DNA of 64,000 nucleotides, from contig NC_068349.1 in assembly GCF_014633365.1 (NCBI RefSeq), forward strand, positions 11,334,753 to 11,398,752. The letters run 5' to 3'. Shown piece by piece: positions 1 through 10,567 of the stretch (within the stretch, counting starts at the first letter, position 1; each line of letters starts with the position of its first letter). Under the pieces are notes generated by a model, which ran no database searches, was not told the DNA's origin, and was given only the letters and a program-made list of their open reading frames with translations. The translations under genes and the position numbers were made by a program. The stretch comes from Diospyros lotus. Taxonomy: Eukaryota; Streptophyta; Magnoliopsida; Ericales; Ebenaceae.

Positions 1-945
1 TAATCAAGCATACTTTTTTCATCGAGAAATTTTACAAAAAAAAAGTACGAAACAATTGATATGTTATAGGCCATAGCTTGAAGGATCAGGCCTAGGATAA
101 AAGATCATAATCCCCAAAGAAGATAAGCAACAAAAATTTTGAGAGACTTTCTAGATGCAAAGGTCTCTTAGAGACCTCTCCCCGACTAAGTCCCACTAAG
201 CAAGAGGGGGAAAGCTTCAGAAGACTCATAGATCTCCCAAAAACTTTTCTTGAATTGATTCTCACATAAGAAAGATGGAGGAATTCTCGAGAGATTCGTA
301 GGTCTCCCAGAGACCTATCCCACATGGGTTTTCCAATAAAGACACGTGAACAAATAACACAAATAATCGAAAATCCCTCTGAGAATCTGGATAAAACTTA
401 TTTATTAAAAATCTTAATTTTAGTCGATTTTGAAATATCAAGAATATTTATCTCAAACCCCCGCACTACTCTATAAATAGAAAAGCCATTATTCTAAAAA
501 ATAGATACATCTCATACATACCAATTGAAGTTTTATATTTAATTATTTGACAATTTTTAATATCTAACTTGAGTATCGAAATGTTTGCATAGTTAGAAAC
601 GTGTTGCCTCTATGATCATTCTCTTTCTTTAAGATTTCAAGTGACTTAACAAGGACTTTTCTTAACAAATAAATTTATTGTTGTGTTCAAGTATCAACAA
701 TAATCTTTGTGATTATTTGCATTAAAAAAGATTTAAATTTTTTATATTTTTTTCTGATTAGATTTATTGGATCTCGTTTAGCTGTACTTTTGCTCTCTGC
801 TCCTTGTACATCCTTATCCATACATGACACTACAATAATTTCATCAAGGGGCAAAAGTAACAAATCATATTCACTTGCAACGACCACAATCACGCCTTAA
901 AACACAAGACAAACGTTTTGACAATTGAAAACATAGTTCCTCCCC
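1..945. other. Intergenic, AT-rich, no supported gene
   Basis: No convincing gene is visible. Bases 140-320 contain repeated short motifs around the words 'agagacct' and 'ggtctc', and a TATA-like 'ctataaatag' lies near 471-480. This looks like decayed retroelement or LTR material, but I found no matching second copy in the window. The short open frames here have no recognisable domain. Confidence 0.5.
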
Positions 946-1972
946 TTAAGGATAGGCATCGGAGGCTGGGATCGGGTCGTGTGACCCAATGAAGATGTCA
1001 CCATATATCAAGCCAGCCAACCCTCCACCAATAAGCGGGCCGACCCAGTAGATCCATATCTCCGAGAAGTCTCCCGCGACCACCGCTGGCCCAGATGACC
1101 GAGCCGGGTTCATCGAGCCACCACTGAATGGACCGGCGGCCAAAATGTTGGCACCAACGATGAACCCAATTGCTATGGGAGCAATGGTTCCGAGCGAGCC
1201 CTTCTTGGGGTCTGCAGCCGTGGCGTAGACTGTGTAAACCAGACCAAAAGTGATGACTATTTCCATCACCACCCCCTCCAATTTGCTCATCCCCGTAGCC
1301 ACCGCGTGCGTTGGAACGCTCTGCGAAACCCCACAACCATCATCACTTGATAATTCCTTTCATCTCATGTAAACGAAAGGTTAAACAACAGGTTTAGAGA
1401 CTTAATTACCATGCCGTTGGTGACGAACTCAAGGAGTAGACAAGCGACAATGGAGCCGAAAACTTGAGCAATCCAGTAGAAGACGCCGGTGAGGATGGTG
1501 ATGTTGCCGCCGATGGCCAAACCAAAGGTGACGGCTGGATTGAGGTGGCCGCCGGAGATGTTGGCTGCCATGGACACCCCCACGAAGAGCGCCAATGCAT
1601 GGGCCACGGCAACAGCCACCAGCCCTGCCGGATCCAAGGCTGCATCCGATGTGAGCTTATCTGCAACGTCATATACAATACATGATATTCATTATCCCCA
1701 CTCCCTATCTTAATTATTCTTTTATAAATTTCTTGTGATTTAATGTGAAGTTATTTATTCTTTTTACAGAATATTTAGATGAAAAAAGTTTGTGTGATCT
1801 TGGGAATGTTTGTCTAACAAAATCAACTGATGAGTTATCACTTACTGTAAGCTAATGCAGATCCAACACCAGCAAAGACAAAGAGAAGGGTGGCAATGAA
1901 CTCAGCCAGATAAGCCTTCAGTGACCCAACACTTAGAGAGTCACCAATGCTGCCAAGAGCCAACTTAACCAT
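946..1972 (-). CDS. TIP2: Tonoplast intrinsic protein, TIP2 (delta-TIP) type aquaporin
   Basis: Water (and probably ammonia) channel of the vacuolar membrane, MIP family. I see three exons on the minus strand: 1972-1846, 1660-1410 and 1320-946, with GT/AG introns of 185 and 89 bp. They join in frame to 250 aa, the usual TIP length. The start [12 protein letters not shown] and the block [10 protein letters not shown] are typical of TIP2 proteins. Both pore loops are present: NPAVTFG in exon 2 and NPARS in exon 3, preceded by GGSM. The block [16 protein letters not shown] is a TIP hallmark. Residues expected for the TIP2 aromatic/arginine filter appear present (His in helix 2, Ile in helix 5, Gly before the first NPA, Arg after the second). 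One oddity: the second NPA box reads NPARSSGPA where the family almost always has NPARSFGPA. A TATA box lies about 100 bp upstream of the start. Assignment to family is firm; the exact subgroup member is inferred. Confidence 0.95.
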
Positions 1973-2070
1973 TTTTTGCAGCACGAGTACAGGGAGCTAA
2001 GATTAATTAAGCTACGATTGATGAGCAATTGCTATTTGCTATGCTTGGCGGGCATTGTTTTAGACCACCC

Positions 2071-2080
2071 CTATATATAG
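2071..2080 (-). promoter_or_regulatory. TATA box of the TIP2 gene
   Basis: The sequence ctatatatag reads as a TATA box on the minus strand, about 100 bp upstream of the aquaporin ATG at 1972. The spacing fits a short plant 5' UTR. Confidence 0.6.
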
Positions 2081-2099
2081 CATTGCAGGATGCGTAGTG

Positions 2100-3943
2100 G
2101 AATGGGTAAGAAAGGAATATAAAACCACCGACCTTGGGACCCACACGGCCTAGTTGGCACCGGTCCATTGGTGCCGTCCCACCGGCTTTAATTTGATATC
2201 ATACATACGCATTATGAGCATGGAAACAATTAAGTTTAGGAGATTAATATACATGCAAACCACCAATTTAAAACCCTTTCAACGGCCTTACCAAAACCAT
2301 ATACTCTTATTATTCATAAAGTTGATGAATGCGTAGAGTTGGGCTTTAGTTTATTAAGCTAGTGGTTGTGCTTAAAAAGTGATTTGCATATTTTCTTTCT
2401 TTCTTTTTCTTTTGCACTCGATTAGAAGACATAATTATTAATATTTTATTAAATAAATTTATTAACACACATAGGTAATAACTCATTACAAAATCTTAAT
2501 ATTAAGTAAATACATAAAAATTTGTATGTCAACTCTTTCTTAAAAATGTTGTTATATAGAAATGATTTGGAGACATCGTTTCAGCTTTTTCGAACCGTTT
2601 TTAGTTTCTGAAACGACAAAGACGATTCAAAACGTTTTTCAGACCATTTTTGTAATTTACAAAATGTTTCGGGGCCATTTCGCAAATTACAAAAAATAGT
2701 CGAAAATGCCTTTCAGCGACCAAAGTTCCCAATCATTCAGTTTTCTTCTTCTTCTTATTTCATTTCTTTGTTTTCAAATCCCAAAATTCCCTCTCTCAGT
2801 CGCCAGAACTTGTTACTCCAAATGCTATGTCGTCATTCTCTCGCTTCCAATTGTTATTGTTTCTTGCTACTCTGCCGCCGTTCCTTTAGGATAAAACGAC
2901 TCTGGTATGTTGTCGTCGATGGTTGGGAGTTGTCGAACCTCTACTCTAAGACCACCACTATGAAGATCGAGACCCCTATTTTGTAGATTTAGTGTCAGAT
3001 TGATGATCCCATTGCCAAATTATTGGGAAATTGGTTAGCAATTGGGTGAAATGGAGAAAGAGGAAGAGAGAAGGAAAATGAGGCATGTAACACTAAGGTT
3101 TGGAGAAAGATGGGTCTTCCTTGCATTTTATACTTCGATTCTTTTGGTTGGTTCAAATCCAATGGATCAGATTGACCTAGTCCATCTTCTCTTTCATTTT
3201 TCTTCTTTTCTCTTTTTCTCTTTTTGCTATTTATTTTATTATGATCTTAGTATTCTTCATTTTATTATTTTTCTCTTATTACACCATATCTTATGTTTAT
3301 TATTTATGTTTGAACTAGTTTTTATAATTTTTTACATTAAAATATATATATAACTCTATATTTTTTTAATTTACATTTTATGTCGCATTTCTTTTTTCTA
3401 TATTTTTAGAAAAATATTATTTTCTATTTTCTATTTTCTATTTTTATTTTTAATTTTGTGTAACTTAACTTAAAAAGAACTAAAGCTTAATAATAACAAA
3501 AAAAAAATTACTACAATCTTTTATTATAACAAATCATCTTTGGGTTGTTAATTGGGAATTTTTTGATAGCTATGAAGTTGGATCAAAAGTGCATCTTCTG
3601 TATTTATTTTTGTTTTTGGAGGTTTGATGAGAGTGTTGGGAAGGGCATATTCTAGCAATCATTCATCTAAATTAATGTGGAGAGTGATGTGTTTTTCATA
3701 TTATATATTATCCCAACGCCGCCACTGACATATTATAGTGATTGGAAACATCTTTTTTGTTTTGGAATCGACCATAGCAACTATATTTTTTTATTTTCTT
3801 TACAAGATTGATGGAACTTTCTAGAGAATATCAAACCAACCCTTAATTAATTACATTTGGACAAGGCATATCGATCATTTCAAGGGTTTGATAATCATGA
3901 GCATCTAGTGTACAATGTAAGACTTGAATTGACAAGGTCGGTA
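2100..3943. other. Upstream region of TIP2 and AT-rich spacer
   Basis: Besides the aquaporin promoter side, the stretch holds a T-rich and then AT-rich sequence. Bases about 2560-3150 are less AT-rich and contain short open frames (for instance 2706-2894 and 3042-3353) that are low-complexity Ser/Phe/Leu-rich and match no domain I know. I see no splice structure linking them. Confidence 0.4.
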
Positions 3944-3952
3944 GTCCTATAT

Positions 3953-4144
3953 GAGTGCAAATTTGTTCACCCCATTTAATGGGGGAGAACATGACCCCTA
4001 CTTCTTTGGGGGTTAAATTTAACAGAGGGGGGATAGCAAATCACTGTTTGATTTGGGTCCCCCGCCCCCTCCTCCGTTAAATTTGACCCCAAAGAATTGG
4101 GGGTCATGTTCACCCCGTCAAAGGGGGTGAACAAAATTGCATTC
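3953..4144. mobile_element. Mutator-like MITE, 192 bp foldback with 9-bp target duplication
   Basis: Both halves are inverted copies of each other almost throughout. The left end GAGTGCAAATTTGTTCACC and the reverse complement of the right end (GAATGCAATTTTGTTCACC) differ at only two positions in the first 19. It is flanked by an exact 9-bp direct repeat GTCCTATAT at 3944-3952 and 4145-4153. A 9-bp duplication is the signature of Mutator-superfamily insertion. The arms are rich in C and G runs. There is no coding capacity. Confidence 0.85.
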
Positions 4145-4274
4145 GTCCTATATAAAAGGGATGTTTCTAAATTTATGAAAAATATGATCTAAAAAAATTA
4201 ACATTTCATTTTTTATATAGTTTAAATTAATCTTTTTGTAATGACTAAAATAAATTTTATTAGTTTTTCATATG

Positions 4275-4597
4275 GGAAAAGTCTTGAAAGTCAGAAAAGA
4301 TGACCGACGCGGTTATAGAAAGAGGACAAAATGACAAAATTACCCCTGTCCATTTTACAAATTTACAAAATGGGTCACTGCAGCGACTATCGATGAGACA
4401 AGGCGACAATGGCAGTAAGGCGACGAAAGCAAGACAACGATGACATGGCAGCGAGACGCGGCGACAACTATGAGAAAGGAGGGGAGTGAACAGGGCAGTG
4501 GCCCACTTTACAAATTCGTAAAGTGGACAAAGTCAATTTAGTTATTTTTCTCTCTTTTGATAACCACGTCTGTCATATGTTTCAATAAAAATCTTTA
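4275..4597. mobile_element. Possible inverted-repeat DNA element with GC-rich core
   Basis: A block at about 4301-4330 (gaccgacgcggttat followed by an A/G-rich run) recurs inverted at about 4546-4575 as ataaccacgtctgtc. The core (4370-4500) is much more GC-rich than its surroundings and contains a near-palindrome at about 4502-4525. No clear target duplication was found, so the boundaries are approximate. Confidence 0.4.
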
Positions 4598-6061
4598 TAT
4601 ATTCTTTCTTACTTGTAGTTACTTTATATTTATATATCTATAAAATAGATTTCTTAAATTATATATTATGTAATTGCAAATTATACACGAATTTATTAAA
4701 ATATACTTTATATGTATTAATAAAATTTATATATCATTTAGTTTATATATTTATATATAATTATACTTTTTATATTTTTTAATTACTAACATTCTAACTC
4801 ATTTACCCAAAGACTACTAATTGAAACTCATAATTTACCAAATTTTTCATTTAATCAACCTCAATTCATCTAGTCACATCTCAACTCGCATACCTTGCAT
4901 CTCCTCAATCCCAAATGAGACCTAACATGCATAAACAAGACTAAAGTAACAATTGTTGCCGTAACATTCGAAATTTTGGAAGATAAATTATAGTTATTAA
5001 TTCTAACGTTTTAGAGTGAATTATGATTTATGAAATATTTATGATCTAAAAATATTTAAAAGAGGATATTAAATTTATTGTATTTCTAAATGAGAAAGTG
5101 ATCGAAAGTTTATAAAATTTCTAGAACTTAGATTATTAAGTGATTAAAGAAAAAAATATATATATTATAACAATTAATATGTTTATATATAATATAAAAT
5201 AATTAAATAAAGGAAGTGTTTGTAATTTGGAACAAGTTGCTGGAACAAGTTAGTGTGCGTGAATTGCTCTTAATAGGAATAAGTGAAATACATATGTATA
5301 TATATATAATATTAACATATACTATATTAATATTAATGGCATAATACATGATATTGGCATGTTAATATAAGGGCAAGGTGCAGCCACGCGTCCAACTCAA
5401 TTTCCAACTCATTTGAAATTAAGCATGGCTAGCCTAGGGATGTGTGAGTAGCTTGGCTACCATGGTTTGCTTGCCAATTTAAATGCCATTTTGGCCCACG
5501 CGCTCACGTGAAGCAAAGAAGAAAAGAGAGAAATGAGGAGAAGAAAGAAGGCGCGGCTGGCAGCTCAAGGAAGAAAGGAAAATGGATGGAAGAAATTAAT
5601 AAGATGTTGGAGGTTCTTTGGTATTTAAAATATTTAGGTAAGTGGATAAAATTAGTATAAATATTATATGTTTAAATTATAAATTTTATATAATTAGATT
5701 ATACAGTTTACGAGGTTAGAATTAACTTATTTAAGTCACCATTGTATTAATTGTTAGGAAACGTTTTACTTCGCATCGAGAGCACAAGAGAGATTGAAAT
5801 CAGTCGTTTTTAGACAAGCTCCTAACCCTCTCCTCATGTTCTTCATTTCTTGCAAGAGTCTTCGTTATTTTTCGTATTTTAAACCCTGTCTCACCGTGAT
5901 TCGGTTCTATGTATAAATAATAATAAATCCGCGTAATAACCACTTTATGACTTATATTTTGTTAATGGGTTTATTGTTAATAGATTAAGTTAAACAGTGA
6001 TGTTATGGTGTTGTTTATTTCGACTGTCATGGAGTCTCGTATCGCTCCGCTTCCGTTGGGA
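4598..6061. other. AT-rich intergenic spacer
   Basis: Very AT-rich up to about 5340, then a mixed stretch to 6061. I see no gene. Bases 5752-6061 may be the left half of an older repeat that was split by the LTR element inserted at 6067, but I could not confirm a matching right half. Confidence 0.4.
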
Positions 6062-6940
6062 ATGATTGACTGCTCTCTCACCCTGCAATTAAAACACAAT
6101 AAAAATAAATCATAATAAAACTTTTATATTTTTTTTATTTTAGTGAGAGATTTATACTCGCCAGTGTACGAGTGCAGTTGTAGTCCAAATTTAAATTTAT
6201 ATTTTTTGGATGAATCCAGGTCGTCCACTGAGAGATTTATTTATGGTAAAAGAAAAAAAATGTCACACACACGCACACGCATTTGAACAAATTGATAACA
6301 AGATTTTTTATGGTTTTGTTTTTAGACAACAGATACTAGAAAATAAAGTAAGGCAAAAATTGAAATAAACATTAAACGTAAAAATATGAATTTGGATAGT
6401 GCTTGAGTTAAGACAATTTCAGTACCAACCCGTTGATTCTCAAATTTTAGCATAAAAGATTAGCAACATTAATTTAATTTTAGATATGAGGGTTTGTTAT
6501 TAAATGCAATTAGAGATGATGATAGTTCTAGATTAAGCAATCCCCATACATGATATGCGGGATTCTAATTTAAGCAACTACCATAAATCTAATTATAATT
6601 AATATACAAAACAACTAAATTAATCATCCGGGTTTGGGTATGATAGCGTTTCCAGTTCTAGTAACTCTCATACATGGCATGAAAGCTCTAAGTTAGATTT
6701 ACGCTCCAATCCAAACCTAGTGATTTCTCAATAATTAAGATACACTCATACTGAAATTTAAATTAATGTTACTTATTTAAAGCGCAGCTTTCTTTGGGAA
6801 TCATTGGCGTTGGACACTGTCCTTGCCTTAACCCAAGATTAGATTTAGCTACTCATTTCCATTTAAAAGTTAATTGACATGAATTTAAACGACGTAATTT
6901 AAATAACAGAATTTAAATGACAAGAAATTTTAAAGGCATA

Positions 6941-7110
6941 AACTAACCGGCCATTTAGGCGGTGAATAATTAAATAACAAGAATTAAAATTGCAGAAATT
7001 TAAAGACATAAACTAACCGGTCATTTAGGCGGTGAATAATTAAATGACAAGAATTAAAATTACAGAAATTTAAAGGCACAAACTAACCGGCCATTTAGGC
7101 GGTGAATAAT
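6941..7110. repeat. 70-bp tandem repeat in the 3' LTR
   Basis: The phrase aactaaccggccatttaggc begins at 6941, 7011 (one mismatch) and 7081, giving a 70-bp period. The same triplication is at 14266-14435 in the other LTR, so it predates the insertion. Confidence 0.85.
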
Positions 7111-7656
7111 AAAGTAATAATAAATGACATAAGAATTTAAAAGAAGAAAGGAAGGAAGTAAGATCACAAGAGAGAATACTAAAGAAAAGGGGAAAGAACA
7201 AGAACAATTCTCAAAGAGAGAATTATAAGGAAACAACTAAACTTTAATTCAAGAATAATAATCACCCTTACAAATGCAATCAAGTGACCTATTTATAGGC
7301 CACAAGATGCAATACAAACTACACAATTTCAATTATTCAACTAGACATAATTATATCTAATGGGCACTCACACACTTAAAGTTAAATGGATTTTAGCTAT
7401 AATACACACATAATATTAAATAGATTTTAGCTAAAATACATACCTAATAAAGCACTCATAAAGTTAAATGGATTTTAGCTATAATATCCACCTAATAGTT
7501 AAATGAATTTTAGCTAAAAAACACACCTAATAAAGCTCTCACATAAAAAATAAAAATAGATTTCTATAAATTGGTTTTTAATCTTCATTAGGATTAAAAA
7601 TAATTCTTGGGCCTTCTCCAAATAATATCTTCCATGGGTTGCTCAAATTGGGCCTT

Positions 7657-7771
7657 AATTCTTCATGGGCTTGAATTCTTCATGGACTTTAATTTTTCAT
7701 GGGCTTGATTTCTTCATGGATTTGAATTCTTCATGGACTTTAAGTCTTCATGGGCTTGAATTCTTCATGCC
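7657..7771. repeat. Short 'ttcatgg' tandem repeats in the 3' LTR
   Basis: Imperfect ~19-bp repeats built on ttcatgg(g/a)ctt(g/t)aattc. The other LTR copy (about 14985-15110) has one more unit, which explains much of the 20-bp length difference between the LTRs. Confidence 0.75.
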
Positions 7772-8100
7772 TAAAAAAAATAAATAAATAATAATTTAAT
7801 GTTATTAATAAATTATATATTATATATATGTATTACACATGACACATATATATATATTAGATTATATTATATATATATATTACATGCATGCATATAATGA
7901 TGTATATGTATTATATATAATTTTATATATTATTATTATTATTATTATTAAATTTTACTTTAAAATTTCATTTCATTCATTTTTTAATTTAAACTTGCAT
8001 ATAACCATAAAATATATATTAATATCTAATTTAAACCATTTTTAAGATCAAAAGAAGAGTATAATTATAACAAAATTTTTACAAAATTAACCACTAATCA

Positions 8101-8114
8101 TACCCCCCAACTTA
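8101..8114 (-). other. Polypurine tract next to the 3' LTR
   Basis: On the minus strand this reads aagttggggggta and abuts the LTR start TGATTAG. It is the expected plus-strand primer of an LTR element. Two near-copies lie inside the element, at 9523-9536 and 11719-11734. Confidence 0.8.
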
Positions 8115-9690
8115 AACATTGCTAGTCCCTTAGCAATCAGATTATACACCTGCCAAACTTTATTCACAATAACTATATGAATGTAAAAATTTCAAATTCG
8201 AAACCAAAATGCATAAAATCGAATAAGTAATTTAGAATTCTAAATCAGATTTTTTGTTAAAGGTCATACAATCTCAGGAATAGAAATTAGGATAACCAAC
8301 ACACAGACTTATTCCTTCAAAGTTTTGACTTCAAATCTCACTATGAATTTTCTCTCCAATAAAAAGGATTCATCAGGTGTACACATAAGGGGGTGCACCG
8401 TTATAAGAGTAAATGCAGAACAAGTTCAAAACTCGGTGTCATCCCAAATACAAGGAACGTATTTTCATGAAAGAACAAGGAAATTGACATAGCTTCATGA
8501 TTGGAATAATGCTCTGGATGAGTAACTTCTGAATTTAAACATGATTCCCTACTCCAAACTCGAATTCTGAGATCACATGATTTATAGCATAAAAAAGGAA
8601 CCAGAATGGGTTGTAATGGGGCTATAAGGTTAATACAGGTTGTCAAAGAAAAGGTAGAGTGTGCAAAGGGTGTGTCGGGATTATTTTTTTAATTTTTTTT
8701 TTTACCAGTTCTTTTGAAACAGTTATGCTGAATAGCTAAGAGAATTTTCCCCCTTTTTTTCACTTTTTTTTCTTTTTTTTTTTCTTTTTTTCTTTTTTTT
8801 TCTCTTTAAATATGAAAATAGATAAACAGACTAATTCCCAAAATCACACCAAACGAGGGTAACGAAAGAAATTGTACTACAAATGGCTCAAATGGGATAG
8901 CAAATGAGGTTAATTTAAAGAAAGAAAAAGGTTTAATAAGCTCAAAATGAAAGAAATTGATCCCTCTATCATGCTTCTACAAAACGATGATACTCAGTCA
9001 TCTAATTCAGAGTTTGAAACCAGTCAAACTTATCCATTATCATACTAGACATTCAAAACGAATTGATATTTTGAAGCCATTGAAAAGATAAGATAAACAA
9101 TAAAACATATTTAGAGTAAGTGTTATTTCACTCAGAATTAACGGTTATTAGGCTCAAACACTCACTTGGGTAATAGTCTCCACTTCTGTTGAGAGATCAT
9201 ACAATGTACTAATAAGCTAATTACTGTTACCTTTGATTTTATGACCGATAACCAATTTTTAAATTTTGAATCCTCGATGAATGCAAATTACTTATTCTAA
9301 TGCATATACGTTTTCAAATAAGAAATCAATGCATTCATGTTTCGTATTGCAAACTTAACTGGCTATCAGTGCATAACTTCAAAACTTTAGGAATAGCGTT
9401 ATTTAAAACACAATTTTTTTTTTTAATAAGAGCAGATAAAGATAATCAATTCACACAAGACTATAAACTAGCAATAGCAAACTCACAGTTAAATATAAAC
9501 CAAATAATTCATAACTAAACCTTACACCCCCCAACTTGAATTGCAGTAATAAATTAGGGTTGTTAAGAATACCTGTAACTCCACAAGTCCATTTTGCTGT
9601 GAACTGCTAAAACTTAAACAACAAATGAGCACACCATATATATATATTTATATTTTCATACCAAAATAAAAATTGATGCAAGTCATAAGA
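8115..9690 (-). other. Long 3' untranslated region of the element
   Basis: About 1.6 kb between the LOG gene and the polypurine tract. It contains a T/A-rich run near 8690-8815 and a second polypurine-like motif at about 9523-9536. The open frame at 8401-8646 has no recognisable domain and starts without support, so I do not call it a gene. Confidence 0.6.
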
Positions 9691-9697
9691 TAAAAAA

Positions 9698-9873
9698 ATG
9701 CGTCTCAAGAGTACAAAAAGTACTCCTTACTCAGCCATCTTATCAAAGACTTTGCCCAACAACATTCCACAGTTTTTTTTTTTTAAGAACACAACCAAGA
9801 AAAATCCTGGAAGTTGTACAATAACTAGATGCGTCTCAAGAGTACAAAAAGTACTCCTTACTTAGCCATCTTA
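9698..9873. repeat. 45-bp direct repeat downstream of the LOG gene
   Basis: Bases 9698-9742 recur at 9829-9873 with two or three changes (atgcgtctcaagagtac...actccttact). The same start and end words, with a different middle, occur inside the Cys-rich frame at about 10863-10915. The copies therefore look like displaced fragments of that gene's 3' part. Confidence 0.75.
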
Positions 9874-9887
9874 ATAAAGAGCATTTC

Positions 9888-10547
9888 TCACAGTGATAAA
9901 TCTAAATTAATCGGACCCCTTTGGCGCTTGTTACTAATTGCCTTAGACCAGTCTATCCGAGGCTCATGAGGATCGTACTGTGGAACATAAGCATGTAATT
10001 TCTCTAGCAGCTTATCAATGGTGGATGCAGAAATGAGAATCTTTCTTGCTGAACGAGAAATGAACTGTTGGTCCACAGCCTGATCAAGAAAAGAGAGTAA
10101 CCCATCGAAAAAATGGTTAACATTTAAAAGTCCAATGGGTTTGGTATGGAGATTACTCTTGGCCCAGGAGATTATACAAAAGATTTCTTCAAGTGTTCCA
10201 AAACCTCCTGGTAAAGCAATGAAGGCATCTGACTGATAAATCTTACAAGCCATGCGCTCAGACATAGAAGTCGTTTCTATAAGTTGACCGCGTGTAATCC
10301 CGGAAATATGTGGTTCAACTAAAGGGATTGACATTATACCTACCACAGATGAATTTCCAAGATGTACAGCTTGTGAAACATAACCATTCAATCCACGACT
10401 TCCCCCTCCATATACCAAATTAATTTTTTTCTCTCCTAATTTTTTACCAAGTTCGTTCGCTGCAAGTGCGTAACAAATATCGCTCCCAAGTTGAGAGCCA
10501 CAAAGTACGCATATGGTATTGATTCGACGAACTAACTGGCCTTCCAT
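9888..10547 (-). CDS. LOG: LOG-type cytokinin riboside 5'-monophosphate phosphoribohydrolase, carried by a retrotransposon
   Basis: LOG enzymes release active cytokinin base from the nucleotide form in one step, normally in cytosol and nucleus. This 219-aa frame covers the whole family fold: CVLCGS at residues 13-18, VYGGGSRGLNG at 45-55, Arg98 in MSERMA (matching the Arg of the family's HxRKAEM block) and PGGFGTLEE at 113-121, the family signature with its glutamates. Length matches plant LOGs (about 210-225 aa). ATG at 10547 gives the natural LOG start, with MEGQ before the first beta strand. Differences from usual LOGs are SRGLNG for S(I/V)GLMG and ERMACK for QRKAEM. Plant LOG genes are normally split by several introns; this one has none and lies inside an LTR element in the same orientation as gag. 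No stop or frameshift interrupts it, so selection may have kept it functional after capture. Activity itself is not shown. Confidence 0.9.
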   Translation of the reverse strand: MEGQLVRRINTICVLCGSQLGSDICYALAANELGKKLGEKKINLVYGGGSRGLNGYVSQAVHLGNSSVVGIMSIPLVEPHISGITRGQLIETTSMSERMACKIYQSDAFIALPGGFGTLEEIFCIISWAKSNLHTKPIGLLNVNHFFDGLLSFLDQAVDQQFISRSARKILISASTIDKLLEKLHAYVPQYDPHEPRIDWSKAISNKRQRGPINLDLSL

Positions 10548-10567
10548 GTTTGTTCCTTTTGTATGTC

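Larger units (their letters stand above)
6067..8100 (-). repeat. 3' LTR of the LOG-carrying retrotransposon
   Basis: 2,034 bp, TG...CA ends, paired with 13392-15445. The two copies align along their whole length. In the first ~240 bp I count 12 differences, all transitions. It contains three copies of a 70-bp unit (6941-7110), a TATA-like palindrome at 7288-7299 and a series of short 'ttcatgg' repeats at about 7657-7771. Confidence 0.95.

Noticed and set aside
8401..8646. 81-aa ORF in the 3' region of the LOG element
   Set aside because: No domain, no start context, and it lies in the untranslated tail before the polypurine tract.
9888..10547. LOG as an ordinary host gene into which LTRs happened to fall
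   Set aside because: It is intronless, in the element's orientation, and lies between primer site and polypurine tract of a single element with matching LTRs and one exact target duplication.
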